A stretch of DNA of 64,000 nt from Archangium violaceum. GTDB taxonomy: Bacteria; Myxococcota; Myxococcia; Myxococcales; Myxococcaceae. Below, one piece after another: positions 53,801-60,662 of the stretch; the stretch's first letter is position 1; each line of letters opens with the position of its first letter. The notes under the pieces are model-generated. The model searched no databases and was not told where the DNA came from. It worked only from the letters and a program-made list of their open reading frames with translations. The DNA lies in NCBI RefSeq assembly GCF_016887565.1, contig NZ_CP069396.1, positions 4,615,001 through 4,679,000 on the forward strand. The letters are read 5' to 3'. The translations under genes were made by a program, and so were the position numbers.

Positions 53801-53976
53801 ACGATCTCATGGAGCTCGGAGGCCACTCGCTGATGCTGGTGGCCATCACCAACCACCTGCGCGCCATGTTCGACATCCAGATCAACATTCGCGCCGTCAT
53901 GGACCACCCCACGCCCGCCACGCTGGCTCGCAAGGTGGAGAGCCTCATCGCCGAGAAGAAGGCGACCGAGAAGTAG
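50842..53976 (+). CDS. Type I PKS module, KS-AT-ACP
   Basis: 1,044 residues from the ATG at 50842; upstream in-frame codons read as random sequence, and AAGGAAG lies before this ATG. KS about 5-430 with Cys175 (TACSTT), His in EAHGTGT and His in KTNIGHL. AT about 510-830 with GHSVGEY (Ser623) and HAFH at about 719-722, the malonyl-CoA signature. Then a linker and an ACP with Ser996 (LGGHSLM). No KR, DH, ER or methyltransferase, so it adds a C2 unit and leaves the beta-keto group. No N-terminal docking helices are seen. The ACP is of the PCP-like LGGHS type, common in NRPS-PKS hybrids. It is followed at 42 and 28 nt by two SnoaL-like genes, which probably act on its product. Confidence 0.95.
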   Translation: MGASREPVAIIGMSGRFPGANTLEQFWENLRNGVESIQRIPEKIIDTRRDPRGNLPPNFVPRGSFLADTEWFDHQFFGLSLRDAKVMDPQQRLFIEYAWTAIEDAGYEPETLGERVAVYGGGGPSRHILDALDAFGHDYGTMFEVVATGVANAMAMRVSHLFNLLGESLYIYTACSTTLVAIDMACRAVLDGRADVALAGGTALWLPQMEGYEHVEGMILSKDGHCRAFDARASGTIWGNGVGALVVKPLAQALRDRDPIRAVIAGSAVNNDGRLNKLSFASPSAEGQTRCIKMAYAESGVPTQSISFVEAHGTGTVVGDPLELEGLHMAFGKGKGPKTVALGSVKTNIGHLDPVAGIASVAKTVLALENEELPASLHFEKPNPAIDFESGPFFVNSTLRPWPRMDGAPRRAGVNSFGVGGTNAHVILEEAPRPEQPVRSARPRQLVTLSARTEKALDNMTAQLAAHLRKHPELDVADVAFTRALGRRQFDARRALVVEDVPSLIQALESPPPAVKVRPRAEQQKVVFLFPGQGSQHTRMAQELYTSEPEFRRDVDDCCEALQGLLKQDVRKVLFPEQDKLAWAEEQIQQTYLTQPILFVVEYALARQWMRWGIQPAAMLGHSVGEYVAACLAGVFNPGEALTLLAARGRCIQEAPTGAMIAVTRPESEVVPLLGPGLDVAAVNGPGQCVVSGPHEAIEALEKVLTGKGIESFRLRTSHAFHSAMLEGAADKFLGAARRVKFRAPQLPFISNVTGTWITPEQATDPQYWARHLRQPVRFWAGLQTLRQSGYRNFLEVGPGHTLSRILQENPVEGGGQELALASLKHPKKVGSDYDVLLRGLGDLWAHRVSVKWAGYYGNEKRRRVRLPHYPFEKAWCALYEPGEEFKLVEKALGAQRLGNPLSDAQRPTEGQTQAAAQLAAVVQAASHAPAPVADAPAARASLAGPPLQARPSSYQRDFVAPSGDVEIRIAEVFGRALGIREVGADDDLMELGGHSLMLVAITNHLRAMFDIQINIRAVMDHPTPATLARKVESLIAEKKATEK

Positions 53977-54018
53977 GGTGCCCCGCGCCTGGAAGAACGA
54001 GAGAGAGAGACACACACC

Positions 54019-54450
54019 ATGAGCACTGCTGAAGACAAACTCGCCATCCTCGAGGTGATGACCAGCTACTTCTTCGCCCTGGACGCGCTCGCGGATCCCT
54101 CCGCGCTGCTGAGCCACTACACGCCGGACGCGGTGTGGGAGTGCTACAACCATGGCGAGAAAGAGCCCGCGCTGCGCTTCGACTCTCGCGAGCAGATCGA
54201 GCAGGTGATCGCGATGGAGTCGGCGACGCCCAACCCGGTGCTGCTGCGCCACCACCAGTGTGGCGTGTTGTTCCGGGAGGTGACGGGCTCCACGGCGGTG
54301 ACCCGCACCAAGGTGATGGTCACCGCGCAGCGCCCGGACGATCCGGCGCCCCGCGTCCGCAACACCGCCACCTGCGAGGGACACTGGCGCAAGGGGACGG
54401 ATGGGTGGAAACTGGCCAAGTGGACCATCTTCCGCGATCCCGCGGCCTGA
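54019..54450 (+). CDS. SnoaL-like (NTF2-fold) protein 1
   Basis: 143 residues. NTF2/SnoaL-type alpha+beta cone: an N-terminal helix (EDKLAILEVMTSYFFALDAL), then HYTPDAVWECY, and three long strands ending GWKLAKWTIFRD. Family members act as cyclases, dehydratases, isomerases or non-catalytic partners on polyketide-type ligands. The His pair in LLRHHQCGVLF lies where an active-site pocket would be. The leader is a GA/CA dinucleotide run (GAGAGAGAGACACACACC), which supplies a GAGAG ribosome-binding site. Co-transcribed with the KS-AT-ACP gene. Confidence 0.8.
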   Translation: MSTAEDKLAILEVMTSYFFALDALADPSALLSHYTPDAVWECYNHGEKEPALRFDSREQIEQVIAMESATPNPVLLRHHQCGVLFREVTGSTAVTRTKVMVTAQRPDDPAPRVRNTATCEGHWRKGTDGWKLAKWTIFRDPAA

Positions 54451-54478
54451 GTCCCCCACCATGCGTCAGGAATCCTGG

Positions 54479-54910
54479 ATGTCACTCGAAGGCAACAAGG
54501 CCGTCGTTCGCCGCTACTTCGAAGAGGTGATCGACGGCCGCGCCAATGTCCTGGAAGAGCTCTTCACCCCCGACTGTGTCATCCACCGTCTGGAGCTGCC
54601 GGAGCCCATCAGCGGTCTCGAGCAGATGCAGATGTTCCTGGAGATGTCGCGCTACTCCATCCAGCAGACGCGCACCACGCTGCACCGGCTGGTGGCGGAT
54701 GGCGACACGGTGGCCGCGCACCTGACGCACCGGGTGGTGTTCGCCGGGATGATCTCCACGCCGTTCGGCGCCAGGGACGTGGCCGGGCAGTCCGTGGAGT
54801 GGTCCGCGATGACCTTCTTCCGCATGGTGGACGGGAAGATCGCCGAGGAGTGGGTGAATCGGGACGAGATGGGCATCCTCGCCCAGGTGGGGCTGGTGCA
54901 GCGCTCGTAA
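54479..54910 (+). CDS. SnoaL-like (NTF2-fold) protein 2
   Basis: 143 residues from the ATG at 54479, preferred over 54461 because AGGA lies 7 nt upstream and because it gives the same length as its neighbour. It starts EGNKAVVRRYFEEVIDGR and has FTPDCVIHRLELPEPISGLEQM, AAHLTHRVVF and a C-terminal DGKIAEEWVNRDEMGILAQVG. That layout is close to SnoaL polyketide-cyclase-like proteins, with Asp/His/Glu in the cavity. Only 28 nt separate it from the first SnoaL-like gene, yet they are not close copies, so a heterodimer or sequential action is possible. It could process the beta-keto chain, by cyclisation or dehydration, left by the unreduced PKS module. Confidence 0.82.
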   Translation: MSLEGNKAVVRRYFEEVIDGRANVLEELFTPDCVIHRLELPEPISGLEQMQMFLEMSRYSIQQTRTTLHRLVADGDTVAAHLTHRVVFAGMISTPFGARDVAGQSVEWSAMTFFRMVDGKIAEEWVNRDEMGILAQVGLVQRS

Positions 54911-54911
54911 C

Positions 54912-54938
54912 CCCGCGGTGCCGGGAAGGCACCGCGGG
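54912..54938. terminator. 11-bp GC hairpin between convergent genes
   Basis: CCCGCGGTGCC at 54912-54922 pairs perfectly with GGCACCGCGGG at 54928-54938 around GGGAA. It starts 2 nt after the SnoaL stop and lies 18 nt from the convergent flavoprotein stop, so it can serve both. Confidence 0.7.
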
Positions 54939-54955
54939 CCACGCGCGGTGCCCTC

Positions 54956-56209
54956 TCAGTCGACCTTGCTCTGGGGCAGATCCTCGGGGGAGAGCGCGAA
55001 GCCGGTGGGGTTGGCGGCCAGGGTCATGCCGCTGGGCAGCACGCCCAGCTCGAAGCGGCCCGCCAGGTACGCGGCATGGTCTGGCTTGATGGCCATCACC
55101 AGGCCGGCCTGGGCATCCCGGAAGAGGCGCTCGATGGGGAAGGCGCGGCTGAGGGCCTTGGCGCCCGCCACGCGGATGGACTGCTGGGCCATTTTCGCGG
55201 CCATCTCGCCCACGACGTACTTCGCCTCGGCGAGCGCCCACGTCCGCTCGAAGGAGCCGACGGGCTCCATCAGCGCCGCCCGCTTCAGCATCAGCCACGC
55301 CGGCTCGAGGGAGATCTTCATCTCTCCCACGGTGCTGAAGAGCCGGCCCGCGTCCGGGTGTCCGTGGCCCGCCTCACCCTCCAGCGTGCGCTTCATCGTC
55401 TCGCGGGCGAGTTCGCGGGCGTACCGGTACGCGGACTCGGCCACGCCCAGGTACGCGGCGCAAAGGCCCACGCCGTACTCCAGCTCCAGCAGGAGGTTGA
55501 GCGGGGTGGTGATGACGTCCTGCTCGGGGATGAAGGTGTCCTCGAAGTCGATGCTGACGCTCTGGGTGCCCCGCATGGCGAGGGTGTTCCAGTCGGAGTG
55601 GAAGCGGATGCTCGGCGCCGTGAGGGGGACGACCACGCCCACCAGGGCCTCGCCCAGCATCGCGTTGACGAAGGCGAGGTCGGCGTTGGGCCCGAAGGAG
55701 CAGTACGCCTTGCGGCCCCGGAGCAGGTAGCCGCCCTGGGTCCGGGTGAGCACCGTCTTCGGCAGGTTGCCGGAGAAGATGCTCGCCTGGGGCTCCGAGC
55801 CGAGTGCGCTGAACTTCACGCCCTCTCGCACCACCCTGCCGAAGAAGCGCTCCTTCTGCTCGGGGGTGGCCAGCAGGTCGATGAAGGTCATCGCCGTGTT
55901 GTGCATGGTGAAGCACAGCGCGGTGGCGGGATCTCCCTTGGCGACCTCCAGGGTGACGGCGGCCTGCGTCAGGCTGCTGGCGCCCTGGCCGCCGTACTGC
56001 TTCGGCACCCGCAGCGCCATCAGCCCGTGACGCTGGAGGTCCTCGAAGTTCTCGGTGGGAAACCTGTTCTCCGCGTCGTAGCGCTCCGCGCGCGGGCCGA
56101 AGTTCTCGTAGGCCAGGCGCCGCGCCACCGTGATGAGCTCCTTCTCCCCCGGGGACACCTCGAGGTGGGAGTGATCGAAGACCTCGGGGCCCCGGTTCAA
56201 CGTGCTCAT
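54956..56209 (-). CDS. Acyl-CoA-dehydrogenase-fold flavoprotein
   Basis: 417 residues from the ATG at 56209 (GGTGAG upstream; 56239 is an alternative). The three-part ACAD layout is present: helical N domain with RVPKQYGGQGAS, beta domain with FSALGSEPQASIFSG and YLLRGRKAYCSFGPNADL, and C-terminal helices with SAYRYARELARETM, FPIERLFRDAQ and KPDHAAYLAGR. In ordinary acyl-CoA dehydrogenases the segment after the RD(A/S) motif carries the Y-E-G-T catalytic-base region; here it reads AGLVMAIKPDHAAY, so the canonical base seems absent. ACAD-fold enzymes in NRPS/PKS clusters can desaturate carrier-bound chains, hydroxylate them, or form epoxyketone warheads. Last gene of the MIO enzyme > NRPS > flavoprotein unit (46 nt gap). 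Confidence 0.87.
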   Translation of the reverse strand: MSTLNRGPEVFDHSHLEVSPGEKELITVARRLAYENFGPRAERYDAENRFPTENFEDLQRHGLMALRVPKQYGGQGASSLTQAAVTLEVAKGDPATALCFTMHNTAMTFIDLLATPEQKERFFGRVVREGVKFSALGSEPQASIFSGNLPKTVLTRTQGGYLLRGRKAYCSFGPNADLAFVNAMLGEALVGVVVPLTAPSIRFHSDWNTLAMRGTQSVSIDFEDTFIPEQDVITTPLNLLLELEYGVGLCAAYLGVAESAYRYARELARETMKRTLEGEAGHGHPDAGRLFSTVGEMKISLEPAWLMLKRAALMEPVGSFERTWALAEAKYVVGEMAAKMAQQSIRVAGAKALSRAFPIERLFRDAQAGLVMAIKPDHAAYLAGRFELGVLPSGMTLAANPTGFALSPEDLPQSKVD

Positions 56210-56255
56210 TGGCTCACCGCTTTCCGTGCTTCCATGCACCGCTGCGAGGAGACTG

Positions 56256-59200
56256 CTAACGCCCGGCCACGGCGCGGTTGCCGGAGGCGGCTTCCAGCCG
56301 CTCGGCCAGGGCCGCCACCGTACGGCCCTCGATGAAGTACCTCAACGGCACCTCCATCCGGAGCGCCGAACGGATCTTCGCCACGAGCTGGGTGGCGAGC
56401 AGCGAGTGGCCGCCCAGCTCGAAGAAGTCGTCGTGGATGCCGACCTGCTTGATGCTCAGCGCCTGGGCCCACAGCTCGGCCAGTTGCTGCTCGAGCGCGG
56501 TGCGCGGCGCGACGTACTCGCCCTCCAGCGTGGGGCGGCCGAGCTGCGGGGTGGGCAGTGCGTTGCGATCCACCTTCCCATTGGGCGTGAGCGGGAACGA
56601 CTCCAGCGTCACGAAGATGGAGGGGAGCATGAACTCGGGCAGGCGATCCTTGAGGAAGGCGCGCAGCTCGGACTGGGACAGCTCCACACCCCAGCGGGTG
56701 ACGAGGTAGGCCACCAGGCGCTGATCGTCCGCGGGGCCCCGCACCACCACCACCGCCTCGCGGACGCTGGGGTGCTCGCCGAGCGCGTTTTCGATCTCCC
56801 CCAGCTCGATGCGGAAGCCGCGCAGCTTGACCTGGTGGTCGTTGCGGCCGAGGAACTCGACGGTGCCATCGGGCAGCCAGCGGGCCAGGTCGCCGGTGCG
56901 GTACATGCGCGCGCCCGGCGAGGTGGAGAACGGATCCGGCACGAAGCGGGAGGCGGTGAGGTCCGGCCGCTCATGGTAGCCGCGGGAGACGCCCGAGCCC
57001 CCGATGTACAGCTCGCCCACCACGCCGATGGGGAGCAGGTCCAGCCGCTCGTCGAGGATGTAGAGCGAGGTGTTGGCGATGGGCCGGCCGATCGGCACGG
57101 AGTGGCCCACCTTCTCCACGCGCTGGGTGGAGGACCAGACGGTCGTCTCGGTGGGCCCGTACATGTTGAGCACCTCGGGCACCCGCGCGGAGAGCTCCCG
57201 CGCGAGGGGGACGGGGAAGGCCTCGCCGCCCACCAGCAGCTTGCTCAGCCGGCCCAGTCCCTCGGGCTCCTGGAGCAGCAGGCGCCCCAGGGACGGGGTG
57301 CACTGGAAGTGGGTGACGCCGTGGCGCGTCAGGTTCGACAGCAGCGAGGGCTCCTTCTGGGCGGAGCGCGGCGCGTTCACCACCCGGCGCAGCTCGTCGA
57401 GCCTGGGCAGGCTGGCCAGCACCTCGTCCGCGTCCACTCCGAAGTCGATGAGGCAGCCCAGCTCGTCCACGCCGATGGCGCGCAGCCGGTCCACCATCTG
57501 CGCGCAGCTCTCCACCGTGCCCATGAGGCTGCTGGTGCCGAAGTAGCGCTCGAAGGCGTGACCGAGCAGCGCCTCCAGGTCGTCCTCGGTGAAGCCCTGG
57601 GCCTTCACGTCCACGCCCATGCTGCGCGCCAGGTTCTGGATGAGATCCAGCGACGTCTTCAGGTAGTTGCAGAAGGGGCGGCGGACGAGCTTCTTCACCG
57701 CCTCGAGATCCTCACCCACGAAGGTGTGGAGCATGAGGGTGACGTGGCCCTCGCCAGGGTGGCCGGCCTTGCGCCACGCCTCACGGTAGCGGGCGACCTT
57801 GCCCGCCAGCTCCTCCACGCTCTGGCCGAGCAGGTGGGTGAGGATGCCCGCGCCGGCCTCGCCCGCGGCCTCGAAGGTCTTGGGATCGCCCGAGGCGGTG
57901 AGCCAGAAGGGCAGCTCCTTGCGCACCGGGCGCGGAAGGGGGCTGACCTGGATCTCGTTGCCGGCGCCGTTGAGGAAGGGCCGGCTCTCCCCGCGCCACA
58001 GCCGCCGGACGGTGTCGATCTCCCGCAGCATGATGGCGCGGCGATCGGCGTAGTTGTCCTTCTGGAAGACGAAGTCGTCGGCGTGCCAGCCGGCGGCGAA
58101 GGAGATGCCCACCCGGCCGCGGGAGAGGTTGTCCACGACGGACCACTCCTCCACCACGCGGATGGGGTTGTGCAGGGGGAGCACCACGCTGCCGGCGCGG
58201 ATCTGGATGCGCTGGGTGGCGACGGCCAGGGCCGCGCTGGTGACGGCGGGATTGGGGTAGAGCCCACCGAAGGAGTGGAAGTGGCGCTCGGGCGTCCACA
58301 CCGCGGCGAAGTGGTTCTGGTCCGCGAAGCGGGCCGCCTCCAGCAGCAGGCGGTACTTGTCCTCGGACTGTTGGTCCTCGGCGCTGGCGAAGAAGAACAG
58401 GCTCACCTGCATCTCGCGCTGGCGCGGCGCCTGCTCGGTGGACTCGGCGGCCGCCTCGTCCTCCTCGCGGGGCACCACCACGCGGAAGCCGCGCGTGAGC
58501 GTCCAGAGCAGCTCCAGCACGGAGATGTCGAAGGCGAAGCTGGTGAGTGCCAGCCAGGTGCCGCCGGTGGCTCCCACGCGCGAGTCCATGGCCAGGAAGA
58601 AGTTGGCCACGTTGCCGTGCTCCACCAGCACGCCCTTGGGCCGGCCCGTGGAGCCGGAGGTATAGAGGACGTACGCGGTGTTGCCCGCGCGGGCGCGGGC
58701 GGGCACGTCGAGCGGGCTCGCCTCGGCGAGCGCGGCCGACTCGGACTCGGGGCAGAGCACCTCGAGCCCCGGCGCGGAGAGGAAGTTGCGCAGCCGCTCC
58801 TCGGTGACGAGGAGGGTGACGCGCGCATCTTCCAGCACGAAGGTCAGGCGCTCGTGCGGGTACTCCGGATCGAGCGGCACGTAGGCACCGCCCGACTTGA
58901 GGATGGCCAACATGGCCACGACCAGATCCGGCCCGTGCGACATGCACAGGCCCACCCGGCTCTCCGGGCCCACCCCGCGCCGCTCGAGCAGGCGGGCCAG
59001 GCGGTTCGCCCGCTCATTCGCCTCGCGGTAGGTGATCCGCTGCTGGCCTCCGAGCAGGGCGAGCTCGTCCGGGGTGCGGCGCACCTGCTCCTCGAACTGC
59101 TCGACGAGGGTGGTCTCCGGCACCGGTAGCGTGCGGGTGTCGTTCCAGGAGTCCAGCAGGAGCGTCCTCTCCTGGCGCGAGAGGATCGGCAGCCGCGACA

Positions 59201-60635
59201 CCTGCTGGCCGGGCTCGCTCACCGCGCCCTCCAGCAGCACCAGGTAGCGCTCGGCGAACAGCGCCGCCGTCGTGGCGTCGAAGAGGTCCGTGTTGTACTC
59301 GAGCTCCGCGCGCAGGCCGTCCTCGGCCGTGGGGATGACCTCGAGCGTGAGGTCCAGGCGCGCCGTCCCGGCGTCCACCCGGTCCGGCTCCACGGTGAGG
59401 CCGGGCAGCTTCAGCTCGACCGGGGGCACGTTCTGGAGGGTGAACATCACCTGGAAGAGCGGGGCCCGGCTCGGATCCCGCTCGGGCCGCAGCTCCTCCA
59501 CCAGCTTCTCGAAGGGCAGCTCGGCATGGGAGAACGCCTCGAGCGTGCCCTGCCGCACGCGCCCGAGCAGCTCGCGGAAGGTGGGGTTGCCGGAGAGGTC
59601 CGTGCGCAGCACGAGGCTGTTGACGAAGAAGCCGATCAGCCCCTCCGTCTCCACGCGGCCGCGGTTGGCGGTGGGCGAGCCGACGATGATGTCCGTCTGG
59701 CCGGAGAGCCGGTGCAGAAGCACATCGAACGCGGCCAGCAGCACCATGTAGAGGGTGGCGCCCTCGGCGCGGGCCAGCTCCGCCACCTGGCGGGCGAGCT
59801 CGGGTGGGAGCTCGAAGTGATGGACGGCGCCGCGGTACGTCTCCGAGGGAGGACGCGGGCGGGACGTGGGCAGCTGCAGCGTGGCGCGTGGCGCGGCGAG
59901 CTTCTGCTTCCAGTAGGAGAGCTGCTGGGCGAGCACCTCGCCCTGGAGCCACTCCCGCTGCCACGCCGCGTAGTCGCCGTACTGGATGGGCAGCTCGGGC
60001 AGGTCCGGCTCCTGCCCGCGGGCGTACGCCCCGTAGAGCGCCACCAGCTCCTTGACCAGCACCGTCCGGGACCAGCCGTCCGAGACGATGTGGTGGTTGG
60101 TCAGCAGCAGCACGTGCGAGTCCTGGCGCACCTCGATGAGGGTGGCGCGCAGCAGCACGGGCTGCGTCAGGTCGAAGGGCTTGCGTGCCTCCTCCTGCGC
60201 CAGGCGGGCGACCTCGGCCTCGCGCTGGTCCTCGGGCACCTCGGCCAGCCGCACGCGCTCGAGCGTCAGCTGGGCGAGCATGGGGATGCGCTGCACGGGC
60301 CGCTCATCCACCAGGACGAAGCTCGTCCGGAGGATCTCATGACGGCGCACGAGCTCCTCGAGGCTTCGCTCCAGGGCCTCGACATCCAGGGTGCCGCGCA
60401 GCCGCAGCAGCACGTTCTCGTTGAAGGCGGGGTTGCCTGGATCCAACTGATCCAGGAACCACATCCGCTCCTGGGAGAAGGAGAGGGGGGCCCGCCCCGT
60501 GTCCTCGCGGCGCCGGATGCCTGGCCTGGCGGTCCCGGCCTCGCCCCTCAGGCGGCGGGCGAGGAGTTCTTGTTTCTCGGGAGAGAGATTGGCGCGGCGC
60601 CGCGCCAGGTCCTTGGGGTCCCTGGTGTTCGTCAT
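56256..60635 (-). CDS. NRPS module C-A(luciferase-like oxygenase insert)-T
   Basis: 1,459 residues. C about 50-490 (SFSQERMWFL; HHIVSDG at about 181), A domain from about 510 (YTSGSTGRPKG at 658). A luciferase-like monooxygenase of about 345 residues is inserted after the A4 region, and the A domain then resumes at VTHFQCTPS (about 1109) up to about 1390; T has Ser1411 (LGGHSLL). Pocket residues D-I-L-Q-L-G-M-V-W match glycine codes. From memory, MtaG and MelG (myxothiazol, melithiazol) have a Gly-specific A domain interrupted by an oxygenase that hydroxylates the Gly alpha-carbon, leading to a terminal amide; this protein looks the same but has no TE. It lies 27 nt after the MIO gene and 46 nt before the flavoprotein gene, so it sits in one operon. 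Confidence 0.95.
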   Translation of the reverse strand: MTNTRDPKDLARRRANLSPEKQELLARRLRGEAGTARPGIRRREDTGRAPLSFSQERMWFLDQLDPGNPAFNENVLLRLRGTLDVEALERSLEELVRRHEILRTSFVLVDERPVQRIPMLAQLTLERVRLAEVPEDQREAEVARLAQEEARKPFDLTQPVLLRATLIEVRQDSHVLLLTNHHIVSDGWSRTVLVKELVALYGAYARGQEPDLPELPIQYGDYAAWQREWLQGEVLAQQLSYWKQKLAAPRATLQLPTSRPRPPSETYRGAVHHFELPPELARQVAELARAEGATLYMVLLAAFDVLLHRLSGQTDIIVGSPTANRGRVETEGLIGFFVNSLVLRTDLSGNPTFRELLGRVRQGTLEAFSHAELPFEKLVEELRPERDPSRAPLFQVMFTLQNVPPVELKLPGLTVEPDRVDAGTARLDLTLEVIPTAEDGLRAELEYNTDLFDATTAALFAERYLVLLEGAVSEPGQQVSRLPILSRQERTLLLDSWNDTRTLPVPETTLVEQFEEQVRRTPDELALLGGQQRITYREANERANRLARLLERRGVGPESRVGLCMSHGPDLVVAMLAILKSGGAYVPLDPEYPHERLTFVLEDARVTLLVTEERLRNFLSAPGLEVLCPESESAALAEASPLDVPARARAGNTAYVLYTSGSTGRPKGVLVEHGNVANFFLAMDSRVGATGGTWLALTSFAFDISVLELLWTLTRGFRVVVPREEDEAAAESTEQAPRQREMQVSLFFFASAEDQQSEDKYRLLLEAARFADQNHFAAVWTPERHFHSFGGLYPNPAVTSAALAVATQRIQIRAGSVVLPLHNPIRVVEEWSVVDNLSRGRVGISFAAGWHADDFVFQKDNYADRRAIMLREIDTVRRLWRGESRPFLNGAGNEIQVSPLPRPVRKELPFWLTASGDPKTFEAAGEAGAGILTHLLGQSVEELAGKVARYREAWRKAGHPGEGHVTLMLHTFVGEDLEAVKKLVRRPFCNYLKTSLDLIQNLARSMGVDVKAQGFTEDDLEALLGHAFERYFGTSSLMGTVESCAQMVDRLRAIGVDELGCLIDFGVDADEVLASLPRLDELRRVVNAPRSAQKEPSLLSNLTRHGVTHFQCTPSLGRLLLQEPEGLGRLSKLLVGGEAFPVPLARELSARVPEVLNMYGPTETTVWSSTQRVEKVGHSVPIGRPIANTSLYILDERLDLLPIGVVGELYIGGSGVSRGYHERPDLTASRFVPDPFSTSPGARMYRTGDLARWLPDGTVEFLGRNDHQVKLRGFRIELGEIENALGEHPSVREAVVVVRGPADDQRLVAYLVTRWGVELSQSELRAFLKDRLPEFMLPSIFVTLESFPLTPNGKVDRNALPTPQLGRPTLEGEYVAPRTALEQQLAELWAQALSIKQVGIHDDFFELGGHSLLATQLVAKIRSALRMEVPLRYFIEGRTVAALAERLEAASGNRAVAGR
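57380..58412 (-). other. Luciferase-like monooxygenase domain inside the adenylation domain
   Basis: Residues about 742-1085 of the module start MQVSLFFFASAED and contain FAAVWTPERHFHSFGG, GSVVLPLHNPIRVVEEW, RGRVGISFAAGWHADDF, LTASGDPKTFEAAG and a C-terminal helical part ending LGCLIDFGVDADEVL. This is the pattern of the natural-product luciferase-like monooxygenase family (TIGR04020 from memory), FMN-dependent. The flanking acidic/Gln-rich linker (DEAAAESTEQAPRQ) marks the left junction. Confidence 0.9.
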
Positions 60636-60662
60636 GGGGGCGGGTTCCGGGTGATCAGTCGA

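Noticed and set aside
50839-54462. 1,200-codon frame antisense to the KS-AT-ACP and SnoaL genes
   Set aside because: Biased composition and no domain; the sense strand is an intact PKS.
56202-59129. 975-codon plus-strand frame antisense to the oxygenase-interrupted NRPS
   Set aside because: Arg/Gly/His/Leu-rich nonsense, opposite to a well-supported NRPS.
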